Shown here one piece after another: positions 29,130-37,199 of a DNA stretch of 64,000 nucleotides (positions are counted from its first letter, which is position 1; the number at the start of each line of letters is the position of its first letter). The stretch spans positions 310,001-374,000 of the forward strand of contig NZ_JAUDRZ010000025.1 in the NCBI RefSeq assembly GCF_030380735.1, read 5' to 3'. Source of the DNA: Rhizobium sp. S152. GTDB taxonomy: Bacteria; Pseudomonadota; Alphaproteobacteria; Rhizobiales; Rhizobiaceae. The position numbers were made by a program, and so were the translations under genes. The notes under the pieces are model-generated. The model was given only the letters and a program-made list of their open reading frames with translations, was not told where the DNA came from and made no database searches.

Positions 29130-29483
29130 TCATCTGTCGCGAAATTGTGTGCCCCCAGAAACTGCTATGAGACGCCGGCTGAATCCGCGAATGCTCGCCT
29201 TGCCGACCAGGATTGCACCGCCACCTATGAATCCGACGCCGTTGATCAAACCCTCGACGATCCGTGCCGTTGCCTCGGCGTTTTCGCGCGTGATCGTCTC
29301 TGCCGCCTGAATGAACCCGCACGCAGCGATGGCGACGAGCGGAAAGGTCCGAAGGCCGGCGCTCCGTTCGTTCCGTTCACGGTCCCAGGCGATCGGAAGT
29401 GCCAGGACATAGGCGACGAGCAATACAGCCAGATCCTGGAATATATCAACGTGAACACCGAGACTGCTTAGCCATTCCACCAC
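29130..29483 (-). pseudogene. MgtC/SapB-family protein, C-terminally truncated
   Basis: The N-terminal half of an MgtC-type membrane protein is clear: ALPIAWDRERNERSAGLRTFPL and RIVEGLINGVGFIGGGAILVGK. After the GGGAIL motif the family normally continues into further helices; here it ends within about 25 unrelated residues (SRRLIAVSGGTQFRDR). A GTG at 29483 with GGAGG upstream is the likeliest start. The loss of the conserved C-terminal helices suggests a remnant. It lies at the island-proximal edge of the left host segment. Confidence 0.6.
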
Positions 29484-29719
29484 TGCTTCCTCCATCATTT
29501 TTGTTTCGAGGAACATGGAGGCGGTTGCAGGTCCGGCAAGGCCGGCGTGCCCTTGGAACATTTACCCGCCATGGACATTGATTTTCCGAGCGCGAGCCGT
29601 GTCAACGGGACGTGACAGGGATGGTGAACGCAGCGGTTTTTCCCGTTTCCCACTGCGGCCAACGAATTGGCAGACGAGCACCCGACCTGTCCGGCATCGC
29701 CTCACCTGGTGGGGGATTT

Positions 29720-30510
29720 GTGAAGATAGCCACGTATAACGTCAACGGCGTCTTAGGCCGATTGCCAGTCCTGCTTAAATGGCTGAAGGAGGACAAGCCC
29801 GACGTCGTGTGCCTGCAAGAGCTCAAGACGACCGACGACAAGTTTCCGCTCAAGGAACTCGAGAAGGCAGGTTACGGTGCGGTCTGGCAGGGGGAGAAAA
29901 GCTGGAATGGCGTCGCGATCTTGACACGAGGTCAGGAGCCGCACCTCACGAGAAAGGGTCTGCCCGGCGATCCGGACGACACCCACAGTCGCTATATCGA
30001 AGCGGCCGTGGACGGCGTCCTAATTGGAGGCCTTTATCTGCCAAACGGGAACCCGGCCCCAGGTCCGAAGTGGGATTACAAGCTCGATTGGTTCCGACGT
30101 CTTAAGAAATACGCCGCAGAGCTTCTCGAACTGGAGGTGCCCGTCGTGCTGGCCGGAGACTACAACGTCATGCCCACGGACATCGACGTCTACAAGCCGG
30201 AGCGGTGGGTGGATGACGCGCTGTTTAGGCCGGAAGTCCGCCGGGCCTACGCTGATCTCATAGCACAGGGTGGACCGACGCCGTCAGGCATCTGTATCCG
30301 GACGAACGCATCTATACGTTCTGGAAATATTGGAGGAGCTCGTTTGAGCGCGACGCGGGGTTGCGCATCGACCACTTCCTGCTCAGCCCGGCCATCGCCT
30401 CGTCGCTTAGATCGGCAAGCGTTCGCAGGAAGCCGCGGAGTTGGGAGCATACAAGCGATCACGCACCCGTCGTGATCGAACTCGACTTGACGGAAGCGGC
30501 GGGCGACTAA
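29720..30510 (+). pseudogene. xth: Exodeoxyribonuclease III with internal frameshift
   Basis: An AP endonuclease/3'-5' exonuclease frame starts at a GTG (VKIATYNVNG) with GGGGGA upstream. LQELKTTDDKFP holds the metal-binding Glu and GDYNVMPTDIDV the active-site Asp and Asn. After AYADLIAQG (about 30269) the frame shifts by one missing base. The next frame restores family sequence (WTDAVRHLYPDERIYTFWKY, RIDHFLLSP, SDHAPVVIELDL) and stops at 30508-30510. Without correction the product ends at 30475 with unrelated residues and lacks the Asp of RIDHF and the catalytic SDH. Either a pseudogene or a sequencing error. Confidence 0.82.
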
Positions 30511-30525
30511 TGTCGACGCTGGCGA

Positions 30526-30780
30526 TCATGCATCCTTCCCAGCGATGATCCGATCCATGTCGGAAATGACATCATCGATGTCTTGGTACTCCCCGGCCGC
30601 GATCTGTTCGTGTCCCCTGATGGACGCGAAGATGTTGGCCCCCTCGTTCAACAGATACGCCTTGAGAGCCCGGACGATTATATAGCTTCGAGATCGGTCG
30701 GTCGCTTCCGCGATCGCTTCGATGTCGGCGAGCACTTCGGCGGGAATGCTAAGCGTCACGGTTTCAGACGTGTTACTCAT
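30526..30780 (-). CDS. Ribbon-helix-helix (CopG/RelB-type) antitoxin-like protein
   Basis: 84-residue protein. The N-terminal beta strand and helices (SETVTLSIPAEVLADIEAIA, then SRSYIIVRALKAYL) match RHH DNA-binding proteins, and the acidic C-terminal tail is typical of toxin-binding segments of ParD/RelB antitoxins. The ATG at 30780 has GGAGGAGG eight bases upstream. No toxin gene is adjacent: downstream lies the convergent exonuclease gene 15 bp away, so it is an orphan. Confidence 0.75.
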   Translation of the reverse strand: MSNTSETVTLSIPAEVLADIEAIAEATDRSRSYIIVRALKAYLLNEGANIFASIRGHEQIAAGEYQDIDDVISDMDRIIAGKDA

Positions 30781-30898
30781 GGGAACCTCCTCCACGGAGT
30801 GCGTAAGAGATTGTAAGACATCTGACCCTTTGTGCAAATCGAGACGGTGGATACGGCGAAGATCGGCATCGACTTGCTACGCCGATCATTCGGTCTCT

Positions 30899-31375
30899 TC
30901 ACCGCACTTGGTCACTCGTGGAGCCCCCAGTTCCGTTCCTCGTCGTTGCGTCGGTTGAACGCCTCGGATGGAAGGCCCGAACCGGAGCTTCGTGCAACGC
31001 CATCGCTGCTCGTCCAGGTGAAGGAAGACCGGTATCCGGTCGTCTTCCGCTGTTGCTCGGGAACGACCGGATATCCTTGTGAACCACGATCCCGGCCAAG
31101 GTCAGGCGTCCCGGTCCCGGCCCGGCGTTTTTGAAGAAGATCCGGTTCATCAGGTGGTGGTCGTGGAAATCGCTCTCGCGCACGAGGCTGACATCGTCGA
31201 CGCACTCCTTTTTACGCCGGCGTTCGCGGATCTCCTCCCATAGAGGTTCGTCGTTGCGAACATAGGCTTCGGCATCCGGAGCGTCTTTCACGGTCTTCCC
31301 GCGCTGCATCGGTAGCAGGCCGTCCTTGTACGCTTGAAGGATCGCCGCTGCAGCGTCCGGGCCGATGACGGTCAC
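30899..31375 (-). CDS. Hypothetical protein at left edge of island, possibly degraded
   Basis: The GTG-initiated frame (VTVIGPDAAAAILQAYKDG) has no ribosome-binding site, and protein-like sequence continues upstream of the GTG to a stop (FWFDRLFDL), suggesting a lost N-terminus. The first 100 residues look real (AEAYVRNDEPLWEEIRERRR), whereas the last 55 are low-complexity and Arg/Ser/Pro-rich, as if read out of frame. No family recognised. It is downstream of the protease operon on the same strand. Confidence 0.35.
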   Translation of the reverse strand: MTVIGPDAAAAILQAYKDGLLPMQRGKTVKDAPDAEAYVRNDEPLWEEIRERRRKKECVDDVSLVRESDFHDHHLMNRIFFKNAGPGPGRLTLAGIVVHKDIRSFPSNSGRRPDTGLPSPGRAAMALHEAPVRAFHPRRSTDATTRNGTGGSTSDQVR

Positions 31376-31447
31376 GAGATCGAACAGGCGATCGAACCAA
31401 AAGATGGATTACCCGAAACCTTGCTATAAGAGCAAGTAGCCGAGAAT

Positions 31448-31732
31448 TCAGCGCGTCCGCCGCATGACTTCGGCGAGCGTCGGAGGCGGGTCCATCACGA
31501 TCTCGACCAGGTCGTCGAGAGCGATGAGACACGCGAGGCCGTCCTCGCCTTCGATAATCACCGGCTTGCCGCCCGTCGCGCGTGTCGTGAGGATGAACAG
31601 CCGACGGCGAGCCTCCCGCAGCTTGAGCGGAACACCGCCCTCTTCCAGGATGGTCTGCTCGATCCGCGCGCGGGCCTGCGGAGGGGGGTGCGACTTGAAG
31701 CTCCTCACCACCAGTTTCCACGTGCTGTTCAT
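31448..31732 (-). CDS. Phd/YefM-like small protein coupled to AAA+ protease
   Basis: 94 residues. The segment LREARRRLFILTTRATGGKP followed by VIIEGEDGLACLIALDDL has the spacing of Phd/YefM antitoxins (an AR-x2-L helix, then G-x-P-V-x-I and a strand). Its ATG overlaps the protease stop (ATGA), so it is translationally coupled to that gene. No RelE/Doc toxin is next to it. It may act as a DNA-binding or substrate-adaptor partner of the protease; this is inference. Confidence 0.5.
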   Translation of the reverse strand: MNSTWKLVVRSFKSHPPPQARARIEQTILEEGGVPLKLREARRRLFILTTRATGGKPVIIEGEDGLACLIALDDLVEIVMDPPPTLAEVMRRTR

Positions 31733-33612
31733 TTCGCCGCCTCCTCACCCGCCCACATCATCCCCACGACGACTTTTCCTGACAGCGCTCCTTCCTGAAC
31801 GATCAGCCTTGCTACCGCATCGACAACCGCCATCCGTTCTCGAATGATGGCCTCCGCTCGATCGAGCTGCTCGGACAGCAGCGACGCGACCTCCATCTCG
31901 ATCTCGCGATGCTGGATCCGAAGCTGCCGGCGCTCCTCGAAGCCGGGGGTGTGCAGATGACGAAGCGCGCCTCCCATGCCGAACTCGGAGACCATCCGCG
32001 TCGCCATGTCGGAAGCGACCGCGATATCGCTCGCGACGCCTGCTCCGGCTCCATCGGTCACGCTGCCGGTGAACACCCGCTCGGCGGCGATGCCGCCCAG
32101 CCGCAGGCAGATTTCGTCCAGGTACGACTGCCTCGAACGCACGATCTTCGGAGCGGATTGGAAATGCGCTCCTCCCGCACTGGTTTGTGTCGCACGAACC
32201 TCGGCGACGATCCCGACCGACTGAAGATCGCCGAGCTCCAGCGCAAGCCCGACGACGGCGTGTCCCGCCTCATGCACGCTTACGATCCATCGCTCGTGAC
32301 CGACAAGCGGAAGCGCCGGAGGCAGGCTCGCGAGAACCAGTCCGCCGTCCAGACGGACCTTGCTCCGGCGCGCACGTCGTCGCGCTTCCCTGACCACGCC
32401 CTCGATGTCGGCGCCGGACATTCCCTCGGTGGCCGCCGCGAACGCTCGAAGTTCCTCGGCCGACAACGCCCCGTTCAAGTAGGCGTCGGCGATCGTCGCC
32501 CGATCCTCGATGGCCGGGAGAGGGATCCGGATGTGCCTGCCCAGTCGTCCTTGTCGAAGGAAGGCCGGATCGATGGCATCCGGGTTGTTCGTCGCACCGA
32601 CCACCACCACCCCTTCCCGTCGGCTGGAGCCGTCGATGCACTCGAGCAGACCGTTGACCACCTGCGTAGAATAGCTCGCGTGGTCGGCAGAAAACCGCGC
32701 CCGGTCACCGATGCTGTCGAATTCGTCGATGAAGAGCAGCGCGGGGGCGCGCTCGGTCGCCATCTTGAACGACGCCCGCATCGCCGCGAGCAGGTCTCCA
32801 AGATGGCCGGTCGCCTGCCATCGCGCGACCGACGTCGGCACGAATGCGAGATCGCAGGATCGTGCCAACGCCGCCGCATACAGCGTCTTGCCGGTCCCCG
32901 GAGGACCGCTCAGGAGCAGTCCTGCGTCGACTTCGCTCCAAGCGATCTGTCCGTCTCGCCACGCTCCGACGTCCTCCGCGAGGTCGAGCCCCCAACGCCT
33001 GGCCTCTCCGTATCCACCCAGCGTCTCGAGCCTTGGCCCGTTTTCATCGGGACGGGATTGTTGGGAAACGACGTCGATAGCCCCCACGGCATTGACGATC
33101 TGCCTGACGCTCCGCCCCGGCCTCATGGCGGCCAACATCGCTTCCAGGGGCAAGGTCAGCAGTCTCCGGGCCTGACGATCCGTCAGGCTCAGCCCGAGTA
33201 CCTCCTCGGCCGCGGTCCGCAGATCCACCGCCGCGACGGGCGCGATGTCCGCGACCACGTCGGCCGCGGCCCGCAACCTGCCCGGAATGGCCCGTGGATC
33301 CTCCACCAGAACGACAAGCCCACGTTCCTCGGCGACTTCCAACATGATCTCGTCGAAGTTCAAGGCGCCGCGTCGATCGCGGCGCGGCGCAAGCACACGC
33401 GCCTGCTCTTCCTTCGGCGCGGCAAGCATCATCATCATCGCAGCGTCCAGATATCCTTTTTCGTCCGCCCCTTTGGGAAGACGAAGCACCGCGATCGGGC
33501 GTCTGAGGTAAGCGATCGCGCCCAAGTCGCCGAGCGCCCTGCGGATGCCGAGGCTATAGACGACACGCTCGACGTTCGGCTCGAGGAGCCTTGCCCTGTT
33601 CGGAAAAGCCAT
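31729..33612 (-). CDS. FtsH-like AAA+ ATPase with M41 zinc protease domain, no membrane anchor
   Basis: ATP-dependent protease, 627 residues. Order: an N-terminal domain of about 210 residues without hydrophobic helices; Walker A GPPGTGKT at 236-243; Walker B ALLFIDEFDSIG; second region of homology NNPDAIDPAFLRQGRLGRH with Arg finger candidates; then the M41 zinc motif HEAGH at 447-451 and further helices. True FtsH has two N-terminal membrane helices, absent here, so a soluble protease is inferred. Central gene of an operon preceded by a LexA box and coupled to the Phd-like gene. Substrate unknown. Confidence 0.85.
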   Translation of the reverse strand: MAFPNRARLLEPNVERVVYSLGIRRALGDLGAIAYLRRPIAVLRLPKGADEKGYLDAAMMMMLAAPKEEQARVLAPRRDRRGALNFDEIMLEVAEERGLVVLVEDPRAIPGRLRAAADVVADIAPVAAVDLRTAAEEVLGLSLTDRQARRLLTLPLEAMLAAMRPGRSVRQIVNAVGAIDVVSQQSRPDENGPRLETLGGYGEARRWGLDLAEDVGAWRDGQIAWSEVDAGLLLSGPPGTGKTLYAAALARSCDLAFVPTSVARWQATGHLGDLLAAMRASFKMATERAPALLFIDEFDSIGDRARFSADHASYSTQVVNGLLECIDGSSRREGVVVVGATNNPDAIDPAFLRQGRLGRHIRIPLPAIEDRATIADAYLNGALSAEELRAFAAATEGMSGADIEGVVREARRRARRSKVRLDGGLVLASLPPALPLVGHERWIVSVHEAGHAVVGLALELGDLQSVGIVAEVRATQTSAGGAHFQSAPKIVRSRQSYLDEICLRLGGIAAERVFTGSVTDGAGAGVASDIAVASDMATRMVSEFGMGGALRHLHTPGFEERRQLRIQHREIEMEVASLLSEQLDRAEAIIRERMAVVDAVARLIVQEGALSGKVVVGMMWAGEEAAK

Positions 33613-33622
33613 GGAGCGAACC

Positions 33623-34240
33623 TCAACGCTGAAAGCGACGGACCACCGTCTCGGGACCGATCATCGCGTCGTCGAGATCGAGGTCGATCAACCGGTGTAG
33701 AAACATCCAGGCGATGCCCGTCATGGGCGCCACCTCTCGGAACAGACCAAGGCATTCCCCGATCTGGAGCGATCCCGCCTCCTCGATGACCGCGAGCACG
33801 CGGACACGGTCGTTGAGAGGCGTTCTCCACCGCGCGTACCGCAGAAGATCGCGTGCGTTCAGGAGCCGGAAGCCACCCTCGATAAATTCGCGGAATTCGA
33901 AGCAGTGACGCAGACCCACGATGGCGGCTGCCTCGGTGACGTCAGGAACGTCTTCCGCATCCTCCGCCGCATCGAAATAGACCTCGGCGCCGTCGTCGTA
34001 GGTCACAAGAAAGTCGAAGACGTGCGGCCCGTCCCCCGTCTCCACGCTCCGCGGAAGGCAGGTCCAGGCGACGACGCTACGGTCGACGTCGAGCAGGCAC
34101 CCCAGATCCCGCGCAAGCTGCGTCCGAAACATGGGAACACCGGAACAACGGACAGTGCCCGACGGATAGAACTGTTTGTTGGTGGCAACCGCATAGGCGT
34201 CGTACAACGCCGGAGGCATTTCGAAATGAGAATGGCTCAT
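33623..34240 (-). CDS. TnsA-like (PD-D/ExK fold) protein, catalytic lysine not evident
   Basis: 205 residues. The middle part follows the pattern of the genuine TnsA at 44513: LGCLLDVDRSVVAW then HVFDFLVTYDDGAEV, compared with LAKILQVNRRIVDI then TIFDYWVQLDNQMRV. The third motif (x-x-K in TnsA) reads FDAAED here and lacks a lysine, so nuclease activity is doubtful. A C-terminal helical domain (about 120-205, LRYARWRTPLNDRVRVL) follows. First gene of the LexA-box operon, 10 bp before the AAA+ protease. Homology to TnsA is inferred from pattern only. Confidence 0.5.
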   Translation of the reverse strand: MSHSHFEMPPALYDAYAVATNKQFYPSGTVRCSGVPMFRTQLARDLGCLLDVDRSVVAWTCLPRSVETGDGPHVFDFLVTYDDGAEVYFDAAEDAEDVPDVTEAAAIVGLRHCFEFREFIEGGFRLLNARDLLRYARWRTPLNDRVRVLAVIEEAGSLQIGECLGLFREVAPMTGIAWMFLHRLIDLDLDDAMIGPETVVRRFQR

Positions 34241-34334
34241 CGCATGATCCCGAATACGAAAGAGAGTGCCGATCCGCCCGAAGGCGGCAGGACAATCAAC
34301 GTATTCGCGATATTCGAAGGGCGTTCATCATGGT

Positions 34335-34349
34335 GAACAAAATATGAAC
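34335..34349. promoter_or_regulatory. LexA box (GAAC-N7-GAAC)
   Basis: GAACAAAATATGAAC is a perfect match to the alphaproteobacterial SOS box GAAC-N7-GAAC, with an all-AT spacer. It lies 95 bp upstream of the 34240 start, inside an AT-rich promoter-like stretch, and would place the TnsA-like/AAA+ protease/Phd-like operon under DNA-damage control. An extra GTTC at 34323 forms an inverted pair with the first GAAC. Confidence 0.75.
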
Positions 34350-34406
34350 AAAATTTCGAAAGTCAACAGGATTCTGATTCGCGTTGGCGGTCCGCGGTGG
34401 GGACGC

Positions 34407-34970
34407 TCAGCGCTTCAGGCCGTAGGAGTCGGCCAGCGCTTCGAAGATCTGTTCCCGTAGGAGCTGCGCTTCTTTCTCGAGCGAGCGAACTTTGAACCCG
34501 TAGATCCGCTCGAATTCGAGCAGCATGATCACCGTGAACAAGAAGTTGCCGAAACCCTCCTCCTCGAGAACGTCGCCCTTGTCCCGCATAGGCGAGAACG
34601 GGCTGAAGAGCTGAACCTTGAGCTCGTCGGTGACGTCGAAGTCCAGTCGATGTGCGAACTGGTTGCGGGCCTTGTTGATCGCCCGCAGCGTCGACGCGAA
34701 ATCTTCGTCGACCAGCCCGTGGGCGCGACACAGGGCGAGCTTGTCGGCGAATGTCTTGTGCCCGCCGCCAAGGTAGCCGTCAATGTCGGGTATCGTGTCC
34801 CGCAGCGTCTGCGTCAGGACGTGGTCGAGATAGATGTGTGCGGCGACGAGCTTCGCCCAGTCCTCGACCGCCTGCAGCCGATCGGTCAACGCGACGACGT
34901 CGAAGGAGATCTTCTTGAAGTCTTCCACGGTGAACCGGCCGGGCAGCTTCGCATACGTACGAACTTTCAT
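34407..34970 (-). CDS. HEPN/MltR-like helical protein
   Basis: 187 all-helical residues. LVAAHIYLDHVLTQTLRDTI and FADKLALCRAHGLVDEDF resemble MltR/HEPN-type proteins. KARNQFAH (Arg102, His107) gives the R-x4-H signature of HEPN ribonucleases. The ATG at 34970 overlaps the stop of the small upstream gene by four bases, so the two are coupled. HEPN proteins are frequent in defence and toxin-antitoxin modules, and the small partner could be its antitoxin or adaptor. Activity is not established. Confidence 0.6.
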   Translation of the reverse strand: MKVRTYAKLPGRFTVEDFKKISFDVVALTDRLQAVEDWAKLVAAHIYLDHVLTQTLRDTIPDIDGYLGGGHKTFADKLALCRAHGLVDEDFASTLRAINKARNQFAHRLDFDVTDELKVQLFSPFSPMRDKGDVLEEEGFGNFLFTVIMLLEFERIYGFKVRSLEKEAQLLREQIFEALADSYGLKR

Positions 34971-35200
34971 CGCAGGTGTGCCGGCCCCGACGACCCGTCG
35001 TCGACGGTTCTGTCGAGCTCCGGGCGCCATCCGCGCGTCAGGCCGCGGCTCAGGCATCTGCTCGCCATGTCCAACTGCCCCCGCAGATGCGCGCAGTCCA
35101 GCAACAGCGTCGCGATGGTCGCGCGCGCGTCGTCATCGTGCCATGCGAGAGCGGCGTCGACGTCGCCGCGTCCCTCTGAATCCAATTTAAAAGCTGGCAT
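34967..35200 (-). CDS. Small protein coupled to HEPN-like gene
   Basis: 77 residues from the ATG at 35200 (MPAFKLDSEGRGDVDAAL). The helical segment DDDARATIATLLLDCAHL is followed by a basic region. It ends in a four-base overlap with the HEPN-like start, the usual arrangement of a regulatory partner. No family recognised. Longer in-frame starts add Arg-rich sequence without a ribosome-binding site. Confidence 0.5.
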   Translation of the reverse strand: MPAFKLDSEGRGDVDAALAWHDDDARATIATLLLDCAHLRGQLDMASRCLSRGLTRGWRPELDRTVDDGSSGPAHLR

Positions 35201-35424
35201 CTCGTCCGTCCTTCTTGGGCGCGTCGCGCCGATCTTCCCGGACATTGTCAATCGCCAGGCGCCTCGTATCGACATCGCACCCCGAAGGCGACGATCCGCC
35301 GCCGGAGGAACGATAGGCGCCCGCGTGAGTCGCAGCAACGCGTCTTTTTCAACGCCGACGCACAACTGACATGTGCGCCGAAATTGCAATATGGTTAACG
35401 AATCCTTGAAATTTTCCGCGAATT

Positions 35425-35613
35425 CTAGCCCTTTGGGCGGAGTTTCAGGAGCGCTTCGGCCACGTCGGCCTTATTCTCGCGGACGACCTTGAGCACATAA
35501 ACACCCGTGGGATCTCGAATTTCCTGTGGGCCGGCCTCCCGCGCCTGCCGAAGCACGCGCACGAAATTCCTCGCCGCATCCTCAGACGTCCAAATCGAGC
35601 TCGAATCTTTCAA
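35425..35613 (-). CDS. Phd/YefM-like antitoxin, divergent from PIN gene
   Basis: The C-terminal 60 residues of the frame carry a Phd-like core: SEDAARNFVRVLRQAREAGP, then QEIRDPTGVYVLKV. The start is uncertain; a TTG near 35613 gives a 62-residue protein of normal Phd size, whereas the longest frame (to 35832) overlaps the divergent PIN gene. It likely binds its own promoter between the two genes. Pairing with a PIN toxin in divergent orientation is unusual, since type II pairs are normally co-directional. Confidence 0.5.
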   Translation of the reverse strand: MKDSSSIWTSEDAARNFVRVLRQAREAGPQEIRDPTGVYVLKVVRENKADVAEALLKLRPKG

Positions 35614-35707
35614 ACGTGCACCCGTTTCGATCAGTAACTTTTTGTAAGCTAAGCGACGCCACCCTGCTTGTGTTTTCTTATGGTTCACACAGGAAAGTGA
35701 CGCGTGC

Positions 35708-36292
35708 GTGGCGAAGCTCCTGATCGACACGAACATCATTTCGGTCGCGTATTTGCCCAACGCGCCGAAATGGCTCTGGGACTGGCTGGAGTCCTTGCCG
35801 GCCGGCCTTCTCGCCGTTCCCTGGACCGCCATCTACGAGACCGAGTACGGAATCCGAACCGCCCAACGCCACAACCCGCGACGGGCCCTCGAGCTTCTGG
35901 CCTGGTTCGACAGCTTCGTCGCCGACTGCGACACCTACCCCGACATGAACGTCGACGCCTCCAGGCTTCTGGGGAAGATGGCGTCGTCTCCGGCCCTGCG
36001 CCACTTCTTCATCACGGAAGAGCGGAAGAACAAGAACGGCGAGGTGCTGGAACCGCTTCACGTCAAGCTTGGCTGCGACGTCATACTCGCCGCCCTGTCG
36101 ATCGCACATCGTATACCGATAGCGACGTTCAATACCCGCGACTTTGTCTTCATCGATCGCCACTTTCCGCTGCCCGGCGTCTACGATCCGCAGTTCGACT
36201 GCTGGCACGTGCCCCCAAGCCTGGAATGGGCGACCGCCGGACACGCCAACGACGACGACCAGGACGCTCCGCTGCGGCGCTTTTCGCGGTAA
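35708..36292 (+). CDS. PIN-domain (VapC-type) ribonuclease
   Basis: 194 residues. The N-terminal strand AKLLIDTNIISVAYL carries the first acidic residue of PIN nucleases. A Glu in AIYETEYGI, an Asp in LGCDVILAALSIAH and the terminal TFNTRDF segment supply the remaining conserved acids, so the active site appears intact. The C-terminus is about 40 residues longer than typical VapC. Probable toxin with the Phd-like protein on the other strand. Confidence 0.8.
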   Translation: MAKLLIDTNIISVAYLPNAPKWLWDWLESLPAGLLAVPWTAIYETEYGIRTAQRHNPRRALELLAWFDSFVADCDTYPDMNVDASRLLGKMASSPALRHFFITEERKNKNGEVLEPLHVKLGCDVILAALSIAHRIPIATFNTRDFVFIDRHFPLPGVYDPQFDCWHVPPSLEWATAGHANDDDQDAPLRRFSR

Positions 36293-36361
36293 CTGGCCCG
36301 CGAAGCGCGGACCCAGCCATCCCGATCTGGCCAGGAGCTGAAGGCTTTGCCACCGACCCGC

Positions 36362-37081
36362 TCATCGCCCGGTGTTCAACAAGGCTCTTGCTTCGATCTC
36401 GGCGAGTGCGGCCCCAAGCTCTCTAGCCGCTTCCATGTGGTCCTCTTCCTCTCCAAGAAACCGTATGGCTTGACCGTCTTCAAGAAGAACCGCCCGCCCT
36501 TCTCGATATTCGATCTCGAACGAGCGGCCTTCAAACTCGAACACGTAGGCTTCCTTTCTATCTTCCCTGCGAATGACAGCCACCTGCTCTATGTTTCGAC
36601 GCCGGCATTCCGGCTCGAGGAACTCCCACAACTGGCCGATATCGATGTCGCCAATTACGTAAGGCAGGTCGAGGCCGAAAGCCCGCGGCGCAAGCGCCTG
36701 GCCGCGCAGGTTTTCCGCGGCCAGTTCGAAAGCCCTGTCTACCTCCGCATCGGTTTCGGCAGGCGCGACCGGATGGCCACAAAGCATGTTGAAGTCGCGT
36801 TCGTAGAAAACCCAGCCATTCGTGCCAATGGGATACGACACCGTTTCGTCGAGATCGAGCATGACATGCTTCCAACTGATCTCGTCTTCTCGAGTCCATT
36901 TCGCGGACGGAAAGATGAAGCAGGTCGGCGACACCCAGCGAACTCCGTTCTCATCCCTTCGGTCGAAACATAGCACCAGCTCGTCATCAGCCGTCTTGCG
37001 GAGGCTATGGCGGAGGCCGAGCTCTCTCGTGACCGGCCCCAATCGCTCCTTGATCTCCATCAGACGTTTGCGCACGTACAT
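36362..37081 (-). CDS. Unrecognised family, paralogue 1 of 3
   Basis: 239 residues from the ATG at 37081 (MYVRKRLMEIKERLG). No named domain known to me. It shares with the products at 37200 and 40093 an N-terminal L-x-EI-x2-RLG-x2-T-x-ELGL helix, a beta strand with CFDRRDENGVRW, an aromatic FIFPSA segment, the motif IGTNGWV and a helix AFELAAENLR. Alternating short strands suggest an alpha/beta binding domain, soluble. Transcribed away from the pseudo-methyltransferase gene. Confidence 0.65.
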   Translation of the reverse strand: MYVRKRLMEIKERLGPVTRELGLRHSLRKTADDELVLCFDRRDENGVRWVSPTCFIFPSAKWTREDEISWKHVMLDLDETVSYPIGTNGWVFYERDFNMLCGHPVAPAETDAEVDRAFELAAENLRGQALAPRAFGLDLPYVIGDIDIGQLWEFLEPECRRRNIEQVAVIRREDRKEAYVFEFEGRSFEIEYREGRAVLLEDGQAIRFLGEEEDHMEAARELGAALAEIEARALLNTGR

Positions 37082-37199
37082 TTCCCGTTCTCCCCGATGT
37101 TCTCGAGAAGATCGTTCCGCCACGGCGAGCAACCGACAAGGATTGGGCGAGCCATGGGTTCGGCGGCGATCCCGCCGAATGAGACAAGCCATACCTGAC

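Noticed and set aside
29116..29322. Frameshift restoring the MgtC C-terminus
   Set aside because: The alternative frames after the GGGAIL motif do not read as MgtC helices, so truncation rather than a simple frameshift is more likely.
30610..30620. TGTCCCCTGATGG as left end of the transposon, matching the TGTCCCCC at the right
   Set aside because: It is inside the coding sequence of an intact ribbon-helix-helix protein, so it cannot be a junction.
31909..33789. 626-codon plus-strand ORF opposite the AAA+ protease
   Set aside because: Antisense shadow of a GC-rich gene: Arg/His/Pro-rich, no motif, and the minus frame has intact Walker and HEAGH motifs.
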